Source: an uncultured Selenomonadaceae bacterium (lineage in GTDB: Bacteria > Bacillota > Negativicutes > Selenomonadales > Selenomonadaceae). Taken from it: 64,000 bases of DNA. Each line of letters opens with the position of its first letter. Position 1 is the first letter of the stretch. Positions 51,445 to 62,000 of the stretch are shown here, one piece after another. Under the pieces are notes generated by a model, which saw nothing but the letters and a program-made list of their open reading frames with translations, did not search any database and was not told the DNA's origin. The stretch is taken from positions 23,845-87,844 of the forward strand of contig CAJOHG010000011.1 in NCBI GenBank assembly GCA_905234395.1, written 5' to 3'. A program made the position numbers and the translations under genes.

Positions 51445-51471
51445 ATATCGGAAAAAAATTTGGGCAACTTA
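51445..51471 (-). promoter_or_regulatory. Sigma-28 (FliA/SigD) promoter of the flgM run
   Basis: The minus strand reads TAAG, exactly 15 bases, then TCCGATAT, against the consensus TAAA-N15-GCCGATAA. It lies about 70 bases before flgM. Confidence 0.7.
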
Positions 51472-51486
51472 AAATCGGCGGAAAAA

Positions 51487-51515
51487 TTGAAAATGCCTTC
51501 AATGCCCTGTATAAT
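51487..51515 (+). promoter_or_regulatory. Promoter of the AGCS symporter gene
   Basis: TTGAAA (51487-51492), 17-base spacer, perfect TATAAT (51510-51515). Confidence 0.65.
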
Positions 51516-51556
51516 TGCCACAAAAAAATTTACAGCTACAATCGGAGGGGAATTTT

Positions 51557-53005
51557 ATGGAAGCATTGCACGGCGTGATTAACGACATCAACTCGTTTCT
51601 CTGGACGTACATCATCATCGTCGCGCTGATTGGTTCGGGCGTCATTTACACGTTGCGGACAAAATTTGTGCAGATAAGAATGCTCGGCGAAATGTTTCGG
51701 CTGATCATCGGCGGCGTGGGCGCAAAGACTGTCGGCAAAGAGATTTCTGCCTTTCAAGCGTTTTGCGTGTCGACGGCGTCGCGTGTCGGTGTCGGCAACA
51801 TTGCGGGCGTCGCGATAGCCATCGTGACCGGCGGACCCGGTGCAGTCTTTTGGATGTGGATTATCGCTTTTATCGGTTGCGCAACCGGCTTTGTCGAGAG
51901 CACACTCGCGCAGATTTACAAATTGCCAAAAGGCGAAGGCGGCTTTCACGGCGGTCCGGCATATTACATTCAAAACGCTCTGCACATGCCCGGCTTGGCG
52001 AAATGGTTTGCAATTCTAATCTCCGTAACGTTCGCGATGATTTATGTTTCCGTTCAAGCAAACACGATTGTCGGCGCAGTCGAGACGGCATTTGGCATTG
52101 ACCACGCGATAACGGCTGTTGTCATTGCAATTTTAACGGCTCTGGTTATCTTCGGCGGCGTCACACGAATTGCAAAGTTCACGGAAATGCTCGTGCCGTC
52201 AATGGCAGGACTTTATCTTTTGAGCGCGCTGATAATCGTCGTGATGAATATCGACAAAGTGCCGGCAATGTTCGCGCTGATAATCCATGACGCATTTACT
52301 CCGCAAGCAGCAGTCGGCGGCGGATTCGCGGCGGTTTTCATGACGGGTGTTCGTCGCGGCTTATTCTCCAACGAGGCAGGCGAAGGTTCTGTTCCAAATG
52401 CGGCGGCAACTGCAAGCGGCAAACATCCTGCACGACAAGGGATCGTACAAGCAGCGGGCGTGTATTGCGACACTTGGCTTGTCTGCTCGGCGACGGCATT
52501 CTCTGTTCTGCTCACTGAACAATATGTTATCGGCGGCGATATGACAGGCGTTGCACTTGTGCAAATGTCACTGGCAAGCGTTTTCGGCACCTATGCTCCG
52601 CACGTCCTGGCAGTGATTGTATTTTTGTTCGCGTTCAGTTCAATCGTCGGCAACTATTTCTATGCGGAAGTCAACATGGCATTTTTCAGCGGCGACGAGT
52701 CGGGAATTCTGCCCAGCGTCATTGCACGCAACACGATGAATATTTTCCGCGTCGGTGTCATTGCAATGGTGCTCGTCGGAAGTTTTGCGGAACTTTCCTT
52801 TGTTTGGGATCTCGCAGACTTTTTTATGGCGATTTTGTGTCTTACAAATCTTTACGCCATTGCTCGCCTGTGCAAGTATTCGATTATCGCTCTCGACGAT
52901 TATGTTGCGCAGAAGAAACGCGGCGTCGTTGAGCCTGTGTTCTATTCCAAAATTCTTGATAAGCAAGATGGTGTATATGCCTGGGATTTTGATAAGAAAA
53001 AATGA
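51557..53005 (+). CDS. Sodium:alanine (AGCS family) symporter
   Basis: A 482-residue transporter that brings in alanine or glycine with sodium. It shows the family signature GGPGAVFWMWIIAFIGCATGFVESTLAQ near residue 95, GGFHGGPAYYIQNAL near 130 and RRGLFSNEAGEGSVPNAAA near 270. ATG 51557 is six bases after GGAGGGG. It converges with the GIY-YIG gene with one base between the stop codons and no terminator. Confidence 0.93.
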   Translation: MEALHGVINDINSFLWTYIIIVALIGSGVIYTLRTKFVQIRMLGEMFRLIIGGVGAKTVGKEISAFQAFCVSTASRVGVGNIAGVAIAIVTGGPGAVFWMWIIAFIGCATGFVESTLAQIYKLPKGEGGFHGGPAYYIQNALHMPGLAKWFAILISVTFAMIYVSVQANTIVGAVETAFGIDHAITAVVIAILTALVIFGGVTRIAKFTEMLVPSMAGLYLLSALIIVVMNIDKVPAMFALIIHDAFTPQAAVGGGFAAVFMTGVRRGLFSNEAGEGSVPNAAATASGKHPARQGIVQAAGVYCDTWLVCSATAFSVLLTEQYVIGGDMTGVALVQMSLASVFGTYAPHVLAVIVFLFAFSSIVGNYFYAEVNMAFFSGDESGILPSVIARNTMNIFRVGVIAMVLVGSFAELSFVWDLADFFMAILCLTNLYAIARLCKYSIIALDDYVAQKKRGVVEPVFYSKILDKQDGVYAWDFDKKK

Positions 53006-53006
53006 T

Positions 53007-53756
53007 TCACTCTTGCGAACGTTGATATTCGTCAAGATACTGAAAATGAAGTCCACATGATTTCCATTGTAGATTTTTGCAAGCACGTAAAATAGACGTG
53101 TAATTGATGTCATGACAACGTGCCGCTGCCGCTATGGACGGATAAATCTCATTCAACTCTACGCAAATGACGGGACGTTTTCTTGGGGCAGATGCCGACA
53201 TTTTTGCTTTTGTTTCTTCGCTTTTGGGTTTGCCCTTTCCAATAGCGGACAGTTTTGCTTTGGTCTCTTCGCTGAGTGGTTTACCTTGCAAAGCGCGGGA
53301 AATTTTTGCTTTGGTCTTGTCCGTATGTTTTCTGCCGTAAAAGGGATTTTTATCACCTGACAGAGCAAGCGATAATTTTGCCTTCGTTTCTTCTTTGAGC
53401 GGTTTGCCAAATTGATGATGTCTCTCGCCCGCCTGAGCTTCTGACAGATGTCTCTTATGTTCTTCTGTGAAAACATGTCCTTTCCCGCCAATATCCAAGT
53501 TATATCCGTTAGGATGTCTGCAGTTTAGTGTGGCGATGAAAAATCTTTCCCGCTCGTTAAGTTCTTTTTGAGTTTCGCACTCGTCGAGGACTTCGATTGA
53601 AAAATTTTCCTTGCCATACTTGCGAATCGCTTTACCGATAAGATATTGATTGTGACTTACGTGTTCTTTGAATCGTTCTTCAATGGTGCGCGTCGTTTGC
53701 CCGACGTAAGGTTTGCCGTTGAGGAGATTCGTGATTTTGTAAATGACGCCGTACAT
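53007..53756 (-). CDS. Free-standing GIY-YIG homing endonuclease with NUMOD motifs
   Basis: A 249-residue protein. GIY-YIG nuclease domain at 1-95 (MYGVIYKITNLLNGKPYVGQ, R near 25, E in the later helix). From about 105 come four NUMOD3-type DNA-binding repeats (EETKAKLSLALSG, DKTKAKISRALQG, EETKAKLSAIGKG, EETKAKMSA), then a NUMOD1-like helix-turn-helix (VICVELNEIYPSIAAAARC). Such enzymes usually sit in introns or phage genomes; here it lies between two host genes. ATG 53756 is eight bases after GGCGG. No intron was recognised in either neighbour. Confidence 0.9.
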   Translation of the reverse strand: MYGVIYKITNLLNGKPYVGQTTRTIEERFKEHVSHNQYLIGKAIRKYGKENFSIEVLDECETQKELNERERFFIATLNCRHPNGYNLDIGGKGHVFTEEHKRHLSEAQAGERHHQFGKPLKEETKAKLSLALSGDKNPFYGRKHTDKTKAKISRALQGKPLSEETKAKLSAIGKGKPKSEETKAKMSASAPRKRPVICVELNEIYPSIAAAARCHDINYTSILRACKNLQWKSCGLHFQYLDEYQRSQE

Positions 53757-53774
53757 AATCGTTTCCGCCTTTCG

Positions 53775-53803
53775 TTGACAGCGCGGCGGGAGCGGTGTAG
53801 AAT
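53775..53803 (+). promoter_or_regulatory. Promoter of dhaKLM
   Basis: Perfect TTGACA (53775-53780), 17-base spacer, TAGAAT (53798-53803); the leader to dhaK is about 95 bases. Confidence 0.6.
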
Positions 53804-53856
53804 TTAAATGCTTGTTCAGCTCTGCCGTGCTAATGGTTTGTTTCTTGAACGATTCA

Positions 53857-53885
53857 ATCTTACACTGCAGAGCTTTTTCCGTCAA
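53857..53885 (-). promoter_or_regulatory. Promoter of the GIY-YIG gene
   Basis: TTGACG (53885-53880), 17-base spacer, TAAGAT (53862-53857). It crosses the dhaK leader, so the two divergent transcripts overlap for about 50 bases. Confidence 0.5.
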
Positions 53886-53906
53886 TGACGCAAAGGAGGA
53901 GTTTTC

Positions 53907-54893
53907 ATGAAGAAACTTATAAATTCCGTGGACTCGGTCGAAGAGCAGATGATTCTCGGTCTCGTGAAGTCTGCACCGAAAAAACTTCGCAAACTCGACT
54001 GTGGCAATGTTGTCGCAGAGAAGAAGTCCGATAAAGTTGCATTGGTCAGCGGCGGCGGCTCAGGTCATGAACCTTCACACGGCGGCTTTGTCGGCAAAGG
54101 CATGCTTGACTGCGCGGTTGCAGGTGCCGTATTCACGTCTCCCACGCCCGATAAAATTTTCGAGGGCATTAAAGCTGTCGCGACAGAGGCAGGCGTTCTT
54201 TGCATTGTCAAAAATTACACGGGCGACGTTATGAATTTTGAAATGGCAATGGACATGGCGGCGGACGAAGACATCAAAGTTGCGCATGTTGTCGTTAATG
54301 ATGATGTTGCCGTTCAAGACAGCCTTTACACGACAGGTCGACGCGGTGTAGCCGGAACTGTTCTCGTGCACAAAATCGCCGGTGCCAAAGCTGAAACGGG
54401 CGCGACGCTTGACCAAGTCAAAGCCGTTGCAGAAAAAGTTATCGCCAACGTTCGGACAATGGGCATGGCAATTTCTCCGTGCACTGTTCCCGCCGCAGGT
54501 AAGCCCGGTTTTGAACTCGCTGATGACGAAATGGAAATCGGTATCGGAATTCACGGCGAACCCGGCACTCATCGCGACAAGCTCACTTCCGCCGACGAAA
54601 TCGCCAAAACTTTGCTCGATAAAATTCTGGCGGACATCGACTATAAAAATCGTGAAGTCGTCGTTCTCGTTAATGGTATGGGTGCAACGCCGCTCATGGA
54701 ACTTTACATCATCAACAATTTCGTGCAGGATTATCTGGCTCAAGCCGGCGTCAAAGTTTACAACACAATGGTCGGCAACTACATGACTTCAATCGAAATG
54801 GCAGGCTTTTCAATCACACTGCTGCGTCTCGACGACGAATTGAAAAATCTTTATGACGCGCCCGCAGATACGCCCGCTCTCGTGAAAGCTTGA
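53907..54893 (+). CDS. dhaK: PTS-dependent dihydroxyacetone kinase, DhaK subunit
   Basis: The 328-residue substrate-binding subunit. Dihydroxyacetone is bound covalently to a His: here GIGIHGEPG near residue 212. Other motifs: VSGGGSGHEPSHGGFVG near 50 and NYTGDVMNFEMA near 105. ATG 53907 follows AGGAGG by seven bases. Together with DhaL and DhaM it makes dihydroxyacetone phosphate using PEP via the PTS. Confidence 0.96.
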   Translation: MKKLINSVDSVEEQMILGLVKSAPKKLRKLDCGNVVAEKKSDKVALVSGGGSGHEPSHGGFVGKGMLDCAVAGAVFTSPTPDKIFEGIKAVATEAGVLCIVKNYTGDVMNFEMAMDMAADEDIKVAHVVVNDDVAVQDSLYTTGRRGVAGTVLVHKIAGAKAETGATLDQVKAVAEKVIANVRTMGMAISPCTVPAAGKPGFELADDEMEIGIGIHGEPGTHRDKLTSADEIAKTLLDKILADIDYKNREVVVLVNGMGATPLMELYIINNFVQDYLAQAGVKVYNTMVGNYMTSIEMAGFSITLLRLDDELKNLYDAPADTPALVKA

Positions 54894-54905
54894 CGGAGGA
54901 TTAAC

Positions 54906-55538
54906 ATGATAAGCACGGAACAAATGCTCGCGGTCATTAAAGCCATTGCTCAACGAATGGAAATGGAAAAAGATTTTCTCACGCAACTCGACAACGAAAT
55001 CGGCGACGGCGACCACGGCATCAATCTTGCTCGCGGATTCAAAAGCGTCAAAGAAAAATTGCCGACCTTCGCGGACAAAGACATCGGCGCGATTTTGAAA
55101 GGCGTCGGCATGGAACTCGTCTCGACTGTCGGAGGAGCAAGCGGCCCGCTTTACGGCACGGCGTTCATGAAAGCCGGCAACGTCTGCAAAGGCAAAACTG
55201 AACTCACCGACGCTGATTTTGTTGCGGCGTTCAATGCGGCTATCGGCGGAATTCAAATGCGCGGCAAGGCTGTCGAAGGCGAAAAAACTATGCTCGATGC
55301 ACTTTGCCCGGCGTATAAAGTTCTCAAGGAAGAAATTGACGACGGAAAAACTTTGTCGGAAGCTTTGGCTGATGCGGTCAATGCGGCAGAGAACGGCGTT
55401 GAATTCACCAAGACAATCATTGCCACGAAAGGTCGCGCCAGTTATTTGAAAGAACGCAGTCTCGGTCATCAAGATCCCGGCGCAACTTCAAGCTTATACA
55501 TGTTGCAGACGACGCTCGGCGTTTTGCAGGAGGCGTGA
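54906..55538 (+). CDS. dhaL: Dihydroxyacetone kinase, DhaL subunit
   Basis: The 210-residue nucleotide-binding subunit that keeps ADP bound as a cofactor and passes phosphate to the sugar. The Mg-ADP site GDGDHGINLARG is near residue 33, with GGASGPLYGTAFMKAG near 78 and the late SLGHQDPGATSS. Twelve bases after dhaK. Confidence 0.96.
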   Translation: MISTEQMLAVIKAIAQRMEMEKDFLTQLDNEIGDGDHGINLARGFKSVKEKLPTFADKDIGAILKGVGMELVSTVGGASGPLYGTAFMKAGNVCKGKTELTDADFVAAFNAAIGGIQMRGKAVEGEKTMLDALCPAYKVLKEEIDDGKTLSEALADAVNAAENGVEFTKTIIATKGRASYLKERSLGHQDPGATSSLYMLQTTLGVLQEA

Positions 55539-55541
55539 CGT

Positions 55542-56012
55542 ATGGTCGGGATTGTTATCGTTTCGCACAGTCAAAAGCTCGCGGAAGGTGTCGTCGAAAT
55601 TTCCCGCATGATGGCTCACGACGCGCCGATTGTTCCCGCAGGCGGACTTGACGACGGAAATTTGGGCACGAGCTACAAAAAAATTTTGAATGCAATCGAA
55701 TCTGTTTATTCGGTTGACGGAGTGATTGTATTAATGGATATGGGCTCGGCAGTGATGACGACGGAGATGGTGCTTGAAGATTTGGAGCGCGATAATGTTG
55801 TGATGATTGACTGTCCGCTTGTCGAAGGAGCAGTTCTCGCGGCAGTTGAATCGGCGGGCGGAAAAACTTTGGCGGAAATTTCAGCTTGCATTGACGAATC
55901 ACGCACTGCAAAAAAATTTTTAAACGAGTTTAATCAGTCGCCTTCGGGCGATTTTTTTTTGCCGTCACCAATAAAAAAAGCCCCGACATTTCTGCCGAGG
56001 CTCGTGAAGTAA
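55542..56012 (+). CDS. dhaM: Dihydroxyacetone kinase phosphotransfer subunit DhaM (IIA domain), odd C-terminus
   Basis: The phosphocarrier that receives phosphate from HPr; active His is in VSHSQKLAEGV. Residues 1-125 are a complete IIA domain (DMGSAVMTTEMVLEDL near 65). The frame then runs on to 156 residues straight through two terminator hairpins, which is not natural. The extra tail begins after an A7T5 stretch at 55909-55921; one base fewer there would give TAA at once. So the true end is probably near residue 126, and the listed end reflects an indel, a sequencing error or ribosome slippage. HPr and EI domains found in some DhaM are absent. Confidence 0.88.
   Translation: MVGIVIVSHSQKLAEGVVEISRMMAHDAPIVPAGGLDDGNLGTSYKKILNAIESVYSVDGVIVLMDMGSAVMTTEMVLEDLERDNVVMIDCPLVEGAVLAAVESAGGKTLAEISACIDESRTAKKFLNEFNQSPSGDFFLPSPIKKAPTFLPRLVK
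55938..55960 (+). terminator. Terminator of dhaKLM
   Basis: TCGCC-TTCG-GGCGA (stable tetraloop) followed by nine T. It lies inside the open frame of dhaM. Confidence 0.85.
55972..56002 (-). terminator. Terminator of the giant repeat protein gene
   Basis: On the minus strand AGCCTCG pairs with CGGGGCT (one G-U), followed by seven T; 35 bases beyond the stop at 56038. Confidence 0.75.
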
Positions 56013-56037
56013 TTCAATTTAAATCATTTGCTAAAAT

Positions 56038-59000
56038 TTATTTTTGTTCAAATTGGCGTTTGTCGTTGAGTTGGTAGGTGTCGAAGCCGCCGTTGCCGTC
56101 ACTGACTTTGAACTCAACATTTCTGCCGTCCGTGACAGTGAGCTTGCCGCCGTCCGCCATGTTCAGCACCACGTTGCCGGTAACGTCCGCCGCTTGAATC
56201 TGGTCAATCGTGATGTCGCCGAGCCAGACCGTGTCGCCGTTGCCCGCGCCTTGAATGGTGTCGTTGCCGCCGCCGAACAGATAGACAAAGTTATCTCTGC
56301 CGCTGTTGCCGACAAGCAGGTCGTTGCCGCCGAAGCCGCCCCATAAGCTGTTGTCGCCCTTGCCGCCGTAGATCGTGTTGTCGAGAGTGTTGCCCGCCAA
56401 TTCCGCGTTGTTCTTGAAGTTCTTCGCGTCAATAACCTTGATGTCGCCGACGAACGTCTTGCCGCTGTCCGTGTCGTCAAGCCAAATGCTGACGTTCGTT
56501 TCAACGGATTTATCAACGGTGACAGTCGCATTGAAGCCGGTTGCAACGTAGAAGTCCGCGTAATTGTCGACGTTGAGCTTGTTGGTGCCGACTTGCGCAA
56601 CTGCGCCGCTGATGTTGAAGTCCTTGCCGACGCCGTTTGAATTGACCGCGCCTTTGAGAATCGCCTTTTCGGGATGCTCATTGTTGTTGTTGACGACTTC
56701 GATTTCCACATCGGTGCCGTTGATAATTTTAACGTCGCTGACGTGGTTGTGTTCAACGTCGATTTCAATGTTGTCGGCTGTCGAATAAACGTTGCCGTCC
56801 GTCAAGAATTCAAAGCCGCTGATGATGTTGTAAGCGTTGTCATTGACGCCGAGCACGATAAACGTCGTGGTGCCTTCCTTGTCGGAGGAAGTGTAACCTT
56901 CAAGCAAGTTTCTGCCGCCGTCGCCGTAAAGTGAGGCATTGCCTTTGCCTGCTGTCAACGTCTCGTTCGCGTCGGAGCCTTTGAATATCGCAGAGCCTTC
57001 GCCCGCAGTGAGTTGATTGACGCCTTGCAGATAAACGCGTTCGCCGCCGATGTAACTTTCCTCGCTCCAGTCGCCTTCCAAATCAATCAGCATGTCGCCG
57101 CCAAATTTGCTGAAGTCAATTTTGGTCTTGTCGCCGAGGAAGACGTTCGGCAACGGGTCGTCGCTGTCAGTGACGGGAATTGTACTGTTTTCCGCGCCGA
57201 TTGCCGCACGATAGAGTTGCTCGTTCTCCGTGTCGAAGAGATATTGCGTTGTGTAGCCGCCGCTTACCGTGTCCGCATCAACAACCACCGCTTTGAAGTC
57301 CGCGCCGTTGATTATCAAGTTGTTGTCTTTGAGATTGAACTTCGTCGTGTCAATGTCAATGCCGTTAATTTCGAGAATGTCGCCCGTATCTTCATTGAGC
57401 GTGTTGTTCATGCCGGTTATCGTCGTGAAGCCGTTGCCGATGTTGACGATTGCTCCGCCGCGCGAGGAATCAGCTTGCAAGCTTACGAGATTTGCACCTG
57501 CACCCGCGTTAATGTTGTCGCCTGCGCCTGCAAGGACAGTATCGTTGCCAATGCCGCCCGTGAGTGTCGACGAGCCGTTCTTATTGCCGCGATAATTGCC
57601 CACGAGCAGAATCGGAGTTTCGCGTGAAGAGTCGCCGACTTGTCCGCCATATTCGCCCGTGAATCCGACTGCAACTTTCTGTTCGGGATGTTTCTTGTAG
57701 CTTAGCAGATTGACAATCCAACCGTCCGTCGTGCTGAAGTTTTCGGGATCGATGTCAATCTCCGTCAAGCCCTCGTCCGTGTGAATCTTAACAATGCCGT
57801 CGCCGAAGTCGACAACGCCGTTTGCAATGGCATCAGCCATAACACTTGAGGCATATTCTTCCACGCGAATTGCCGCGCCCGTCGATTCGTCGTAGCCTTG
57901 AACTGTGATTCGCGAATTTGCTCTGGCGAAGGCAAGGAGCATGTCCGCACCGCCCGCGCTCATGTCAACGGTTGTGGGAACAGAGTCGCGCACGAAGATT
58001 GAATCATCGCCCGTGCCGCCGACGATTGAGACCGTTCCTTTGCTGCTGTCGACGATTGCAACGTCGCCGTGATCGCTGTCGGCAAGTTCAATGACTTTGT
58101 TGCCCGACGCGCCGCTCATGACGTGTGCAATGTTGCCGTAGCCGCCGCCGAACGTGATGTTCTGGTCGCCGCCGATTAAGTGTATCTTCTTGCTGTATTG
58201 CGGATAATCGCTCAAGTCAAAGTCCTGCGCGGCAGTGTCGATGTTGTCAAGGTAAATCTCAAGCAGTCTGTCAAAGTCGTAGTCACTGCCCGTTATCGTG
58301 TCGGTGATGTCTTTAGACCATGCATTTGCCGCCGAATTAACCGCCGTCCAACTGTGCGGTGAATAAGTGAGATCTTCAAGGTTGAAGCCGTTATCCTTGC
58401 CGTGATTAATAGGAGTCGGTTTGCGCACAAGCAAATCTTTCGTCGGGTCGCCGTAGATGTAAGCGTCGTGTTTGTCGTCGGTGCCAATGATGACGGTGCC
58501 GTCGTTCAATGTGCCGTATTGCTCTGTGAAGTCGTGACCGTTGACGGTGTAATTGCCTTGAGCAACTTTCAAATGCGCTTCGTTGTCAAGGTCTGTGATA
58601 ACGCCGCCGCTTGCACCCGTGATTGTCACGCCGTTATCGTCATCACTTAGTTCATACTTTTTGCCGTTGACTGTCAACGTTGACGGAGTATCGCCGTCGG
58701 AGCCGGGCATATGAACTTTTGCATTGTCAAGGTCGCCGCTTACCGTATCGCCGCTCTCAAGTCCGTCCACGTCGCTGATGTCGGAGCCGTCGGTTGAAAT
58801 TGTCACGGGTGATTCGGAGCCTGCAACTTCGATTGAGCCGCCGTTGACTGTAAGCGTTGCATTGCCGTCATCAACAACTACGCCGCCTTCGAGACTGTAA
58901 ACGCCCGTCATATGCTTATCGCCGTCGGTGATGAACGTGAAGCCGTCGTTCTTATCGCTGCTGTCGTCGAGACCGTAATTTTCGCCGCCGATAAGATAAT

Positions 59001-62000
59001 CGTGATTACTGCTTGAATCGTCGACTTTGACGGAGGCATTTGCAACGTTGACGGTCGCATCGCCCTGCACTTCATAGACGTAAGACGCACTGCCGTCCGT
59101 AACAACGACATTGAATTGAGTTTCGTCTTCTTCAATGACTTCAACAGGTTTGCCGTTGACGGTGATGTCGGTGTCGTTTGCCACGCCGTAAACAGTCGCG
59201 TTGATGAGACCGTCAACCGAATCGGTTACGCCGCTCACGCCGCTGACTGCGCTGTCGACAATGGTAAGCGTAACGTCTTCGGTCGTGTCGAAGGTCAAGC
59301 CTTGCTCGTTGACATCAAGCGCACCGGTTGTCGTGTCGAATGAGAACGTTCCGTCCGCAAAGTCGCCGATACCCGTGATTTGGCTGTCGTCTGCGGCAAG
59401 GAATGTGAATTCGCTGTCGCCGCTCGCGGTAAATTTCTGCGTGACATCGTCGTTGCCAATGAATGTGAATTCGCCCGTGCCAACGACGCTGATTTGAGAA
59501 GCACTGCCCCACGCGTTGACAGTTGCACCTGCATTCACGTCGCCGAGAGCCGATACCGCGCTGTCGTTGTCGCCGATAACTTTAATACTGTCGTCGCCGG
59601 TAACTTTGACAGTTTCGTCGTTGACGGTGACAGAGCCGTCGAATGTGCCGATGACCGCACCGCCAAGACTTTCAATCGTCGTGACCGTGTTGCCGTCGAG
59701 ACCGAATTTGACAGTCGCATCATCTTCCGTGGTGAATGTCTGATTTTCAAATTCAAGCGTGCCCGTCTTGTCGGTGGTGATGATTGACGCTCCGCCCGCA
59801 TTGGCAACGGTGACAGTGCCGTTGTCTGCCGCGCCGACGTTTGCAATTTCGGAAATGCCTTGTTCGTCTGAAGTGCCGACAATCGTCAAATCGTCCGCGT
59901 CGCCCTTGATGTCGAAAGTTTTGCCGTTGATTGATTGAATGTCCTCGAAGTTGTCGCCGCTGATTGAGCCGCTCAAGCCGCTGATCAAAGTCGCAGTGCT
60001 CGCGCCGTCAAGTCCGAACGTTACCGACGAATCGCTTGCAACGGTGAAAGTCGTGTCGCCGAATGTGAAGGTGCCGTTAGTGTCAGTCAAAGCCTCGCTT
60101 GCACCCGCCGCATTAAGAACAGTCGCGCCGTCGCTAAGGTCAATGATTCTGCTAACGCCGTCAGCATTTTTACCGCCGACAACACCGTAGTCCTCGTCGC
60201 CTTGAACATCGACTTCCAAAATCCAAGACTCGTCGTTAATCGTCTGCAAAACTTCAAGTGCGCCTTGCAAGGTGGTGCCTTCGTCAAGGTCATTAACGCC
60301 GCTGATGTGTCCTTCGCCGTCAAGGAAGAAGTGAACTTTGTCATCGGAGCCGGTGATTGTGAAACTCTTGCCGTTGGCGTCAACAATTTCCAAAGTGTCG
60401 CCTTCGCCGAGAGAATCCGTCCACGCATCATAAACGCCGTCAGCAACAACAATGGTCGCGCCGTCGGAGAGGTTGCGAATCAAAATGTCATCGTGTTCAA
60501 CCATGATGAATTCGTCGCCGTCAACTTGAATGACCGCCGTTGAATCGCCGCCCGTGACGGTGATTGGATTGTCGCGGAAGTCGCCTGTTATGGTGTCCCA
60601 TTTGTCAAAGCTTTCAATCGCGTTGACGTTGCCGCTTGCGTTGAGTTTGAAGTTGACGCCGTTTGAATCGTCAGATGTTGCAAGCGTGAATTTTTGACCG
60701 TCGCCTGTTTTGAAGTTGTATTCGCCGTCTTGAATGACTTCAACGACTTGAGCACCGCCGACGCCGTTAATCCAAACATTTTCGCCGCCAACTGCTCCGA
60801 GCGTCGAATTATCGTTGCCGTCCGTCGCGTAGCTGAAGATGTTATCCGTGTCGCCGCTGATGTCGATTTGTACGCCGTCAATGGCAACCGTGCTCAATGC
60901 GCCCGCGATTGTCGCCGCACTCTCTCCGAAATTGTTCACGCCGATAACTTTTGCATCCGCCGTTGAATCCATGACGAAATCGACAGAATCATCGCCCGTG
61001 ACGGTGAACGGAACGTCATTGCCCGCGAAGTCGAATGAGCCTTCCGAATCAGTTTGAACGACACTTGCTCCGCCCGCATGATTGATTGTCGCATCGCCCG
61101 TGACGCCCGCGATTGTGCCGATAGCCGTTTCGTCTGATGTGCCGTAAATCGTCAAGTCGCCGTCGTCTTCAAGCACCGCGAACGATTTGCCGTTGACAGC
61201 CTCGACCGAATTAAAGTTGCCTTTGACCGCGCCGCTAAGTTTGTCAATCGTCGTGACGGTCTCATTGTCAAGCCCGAATGTAACAGTGTCGTCGTCGGAA
61301 GTCGTGAACGTTTGATTCGGGAATGTGAATTTGCCGGCTTTGTCGGTGATGATGGTGCTCGCGCCGCCGGTTGAAGTGATCGTTACGCCGTCCGAACTTC
61401 CTACGCCGCTGATTGTGTCGATTGATTGATTGTCGACGCCGTGAATTGAAAGCGTGCCCTCGTCGCCTGTGATTTGAACACTTTGACCGTTGACGCTGAA
61501 TCCGTCGCTGAAGACCGCGTTATCTGCCTCAATCCAGCCGTTGAGATTTTTTACGCCCGTTGCAGTGCTGATGCCGTCGCCGCTGATGAAATCAACCGCG
61601 CTGTCGCCCGTGACCTTAAATTTGATGCCGCCTTGTTCAAAGTAGAAAGTTCCTTCGGTGTCCGTGGAAAGTTCGCTTGCACCGCCCGCATGATTGACCG
61701 TGGAATTATCGCTCATGTCAAGCACGCGACTGATACCGCTGTCACTGCCGACGACCGCCAAACTTGAATCGCCGCGAATGTCAATCAGCTGTCCGTTGAC
61801 AGTGATGTTGCTCAAGCCGCCGCGCAGTGTTGCACCGTCATCAAGACCGCTCAAGCCGAGAACGTTTCCTTGACCGTCAAGCAGGAACTCCACGCCGTCA
61901 GAATCGCCCGCGACATTGAAAGTTGCGCCGTTCGCGAACGTGAAATCGCCGTCCGAATCAGTGAATGCACTCGACACGCCGTCCGCCTTGATGACGCTTG

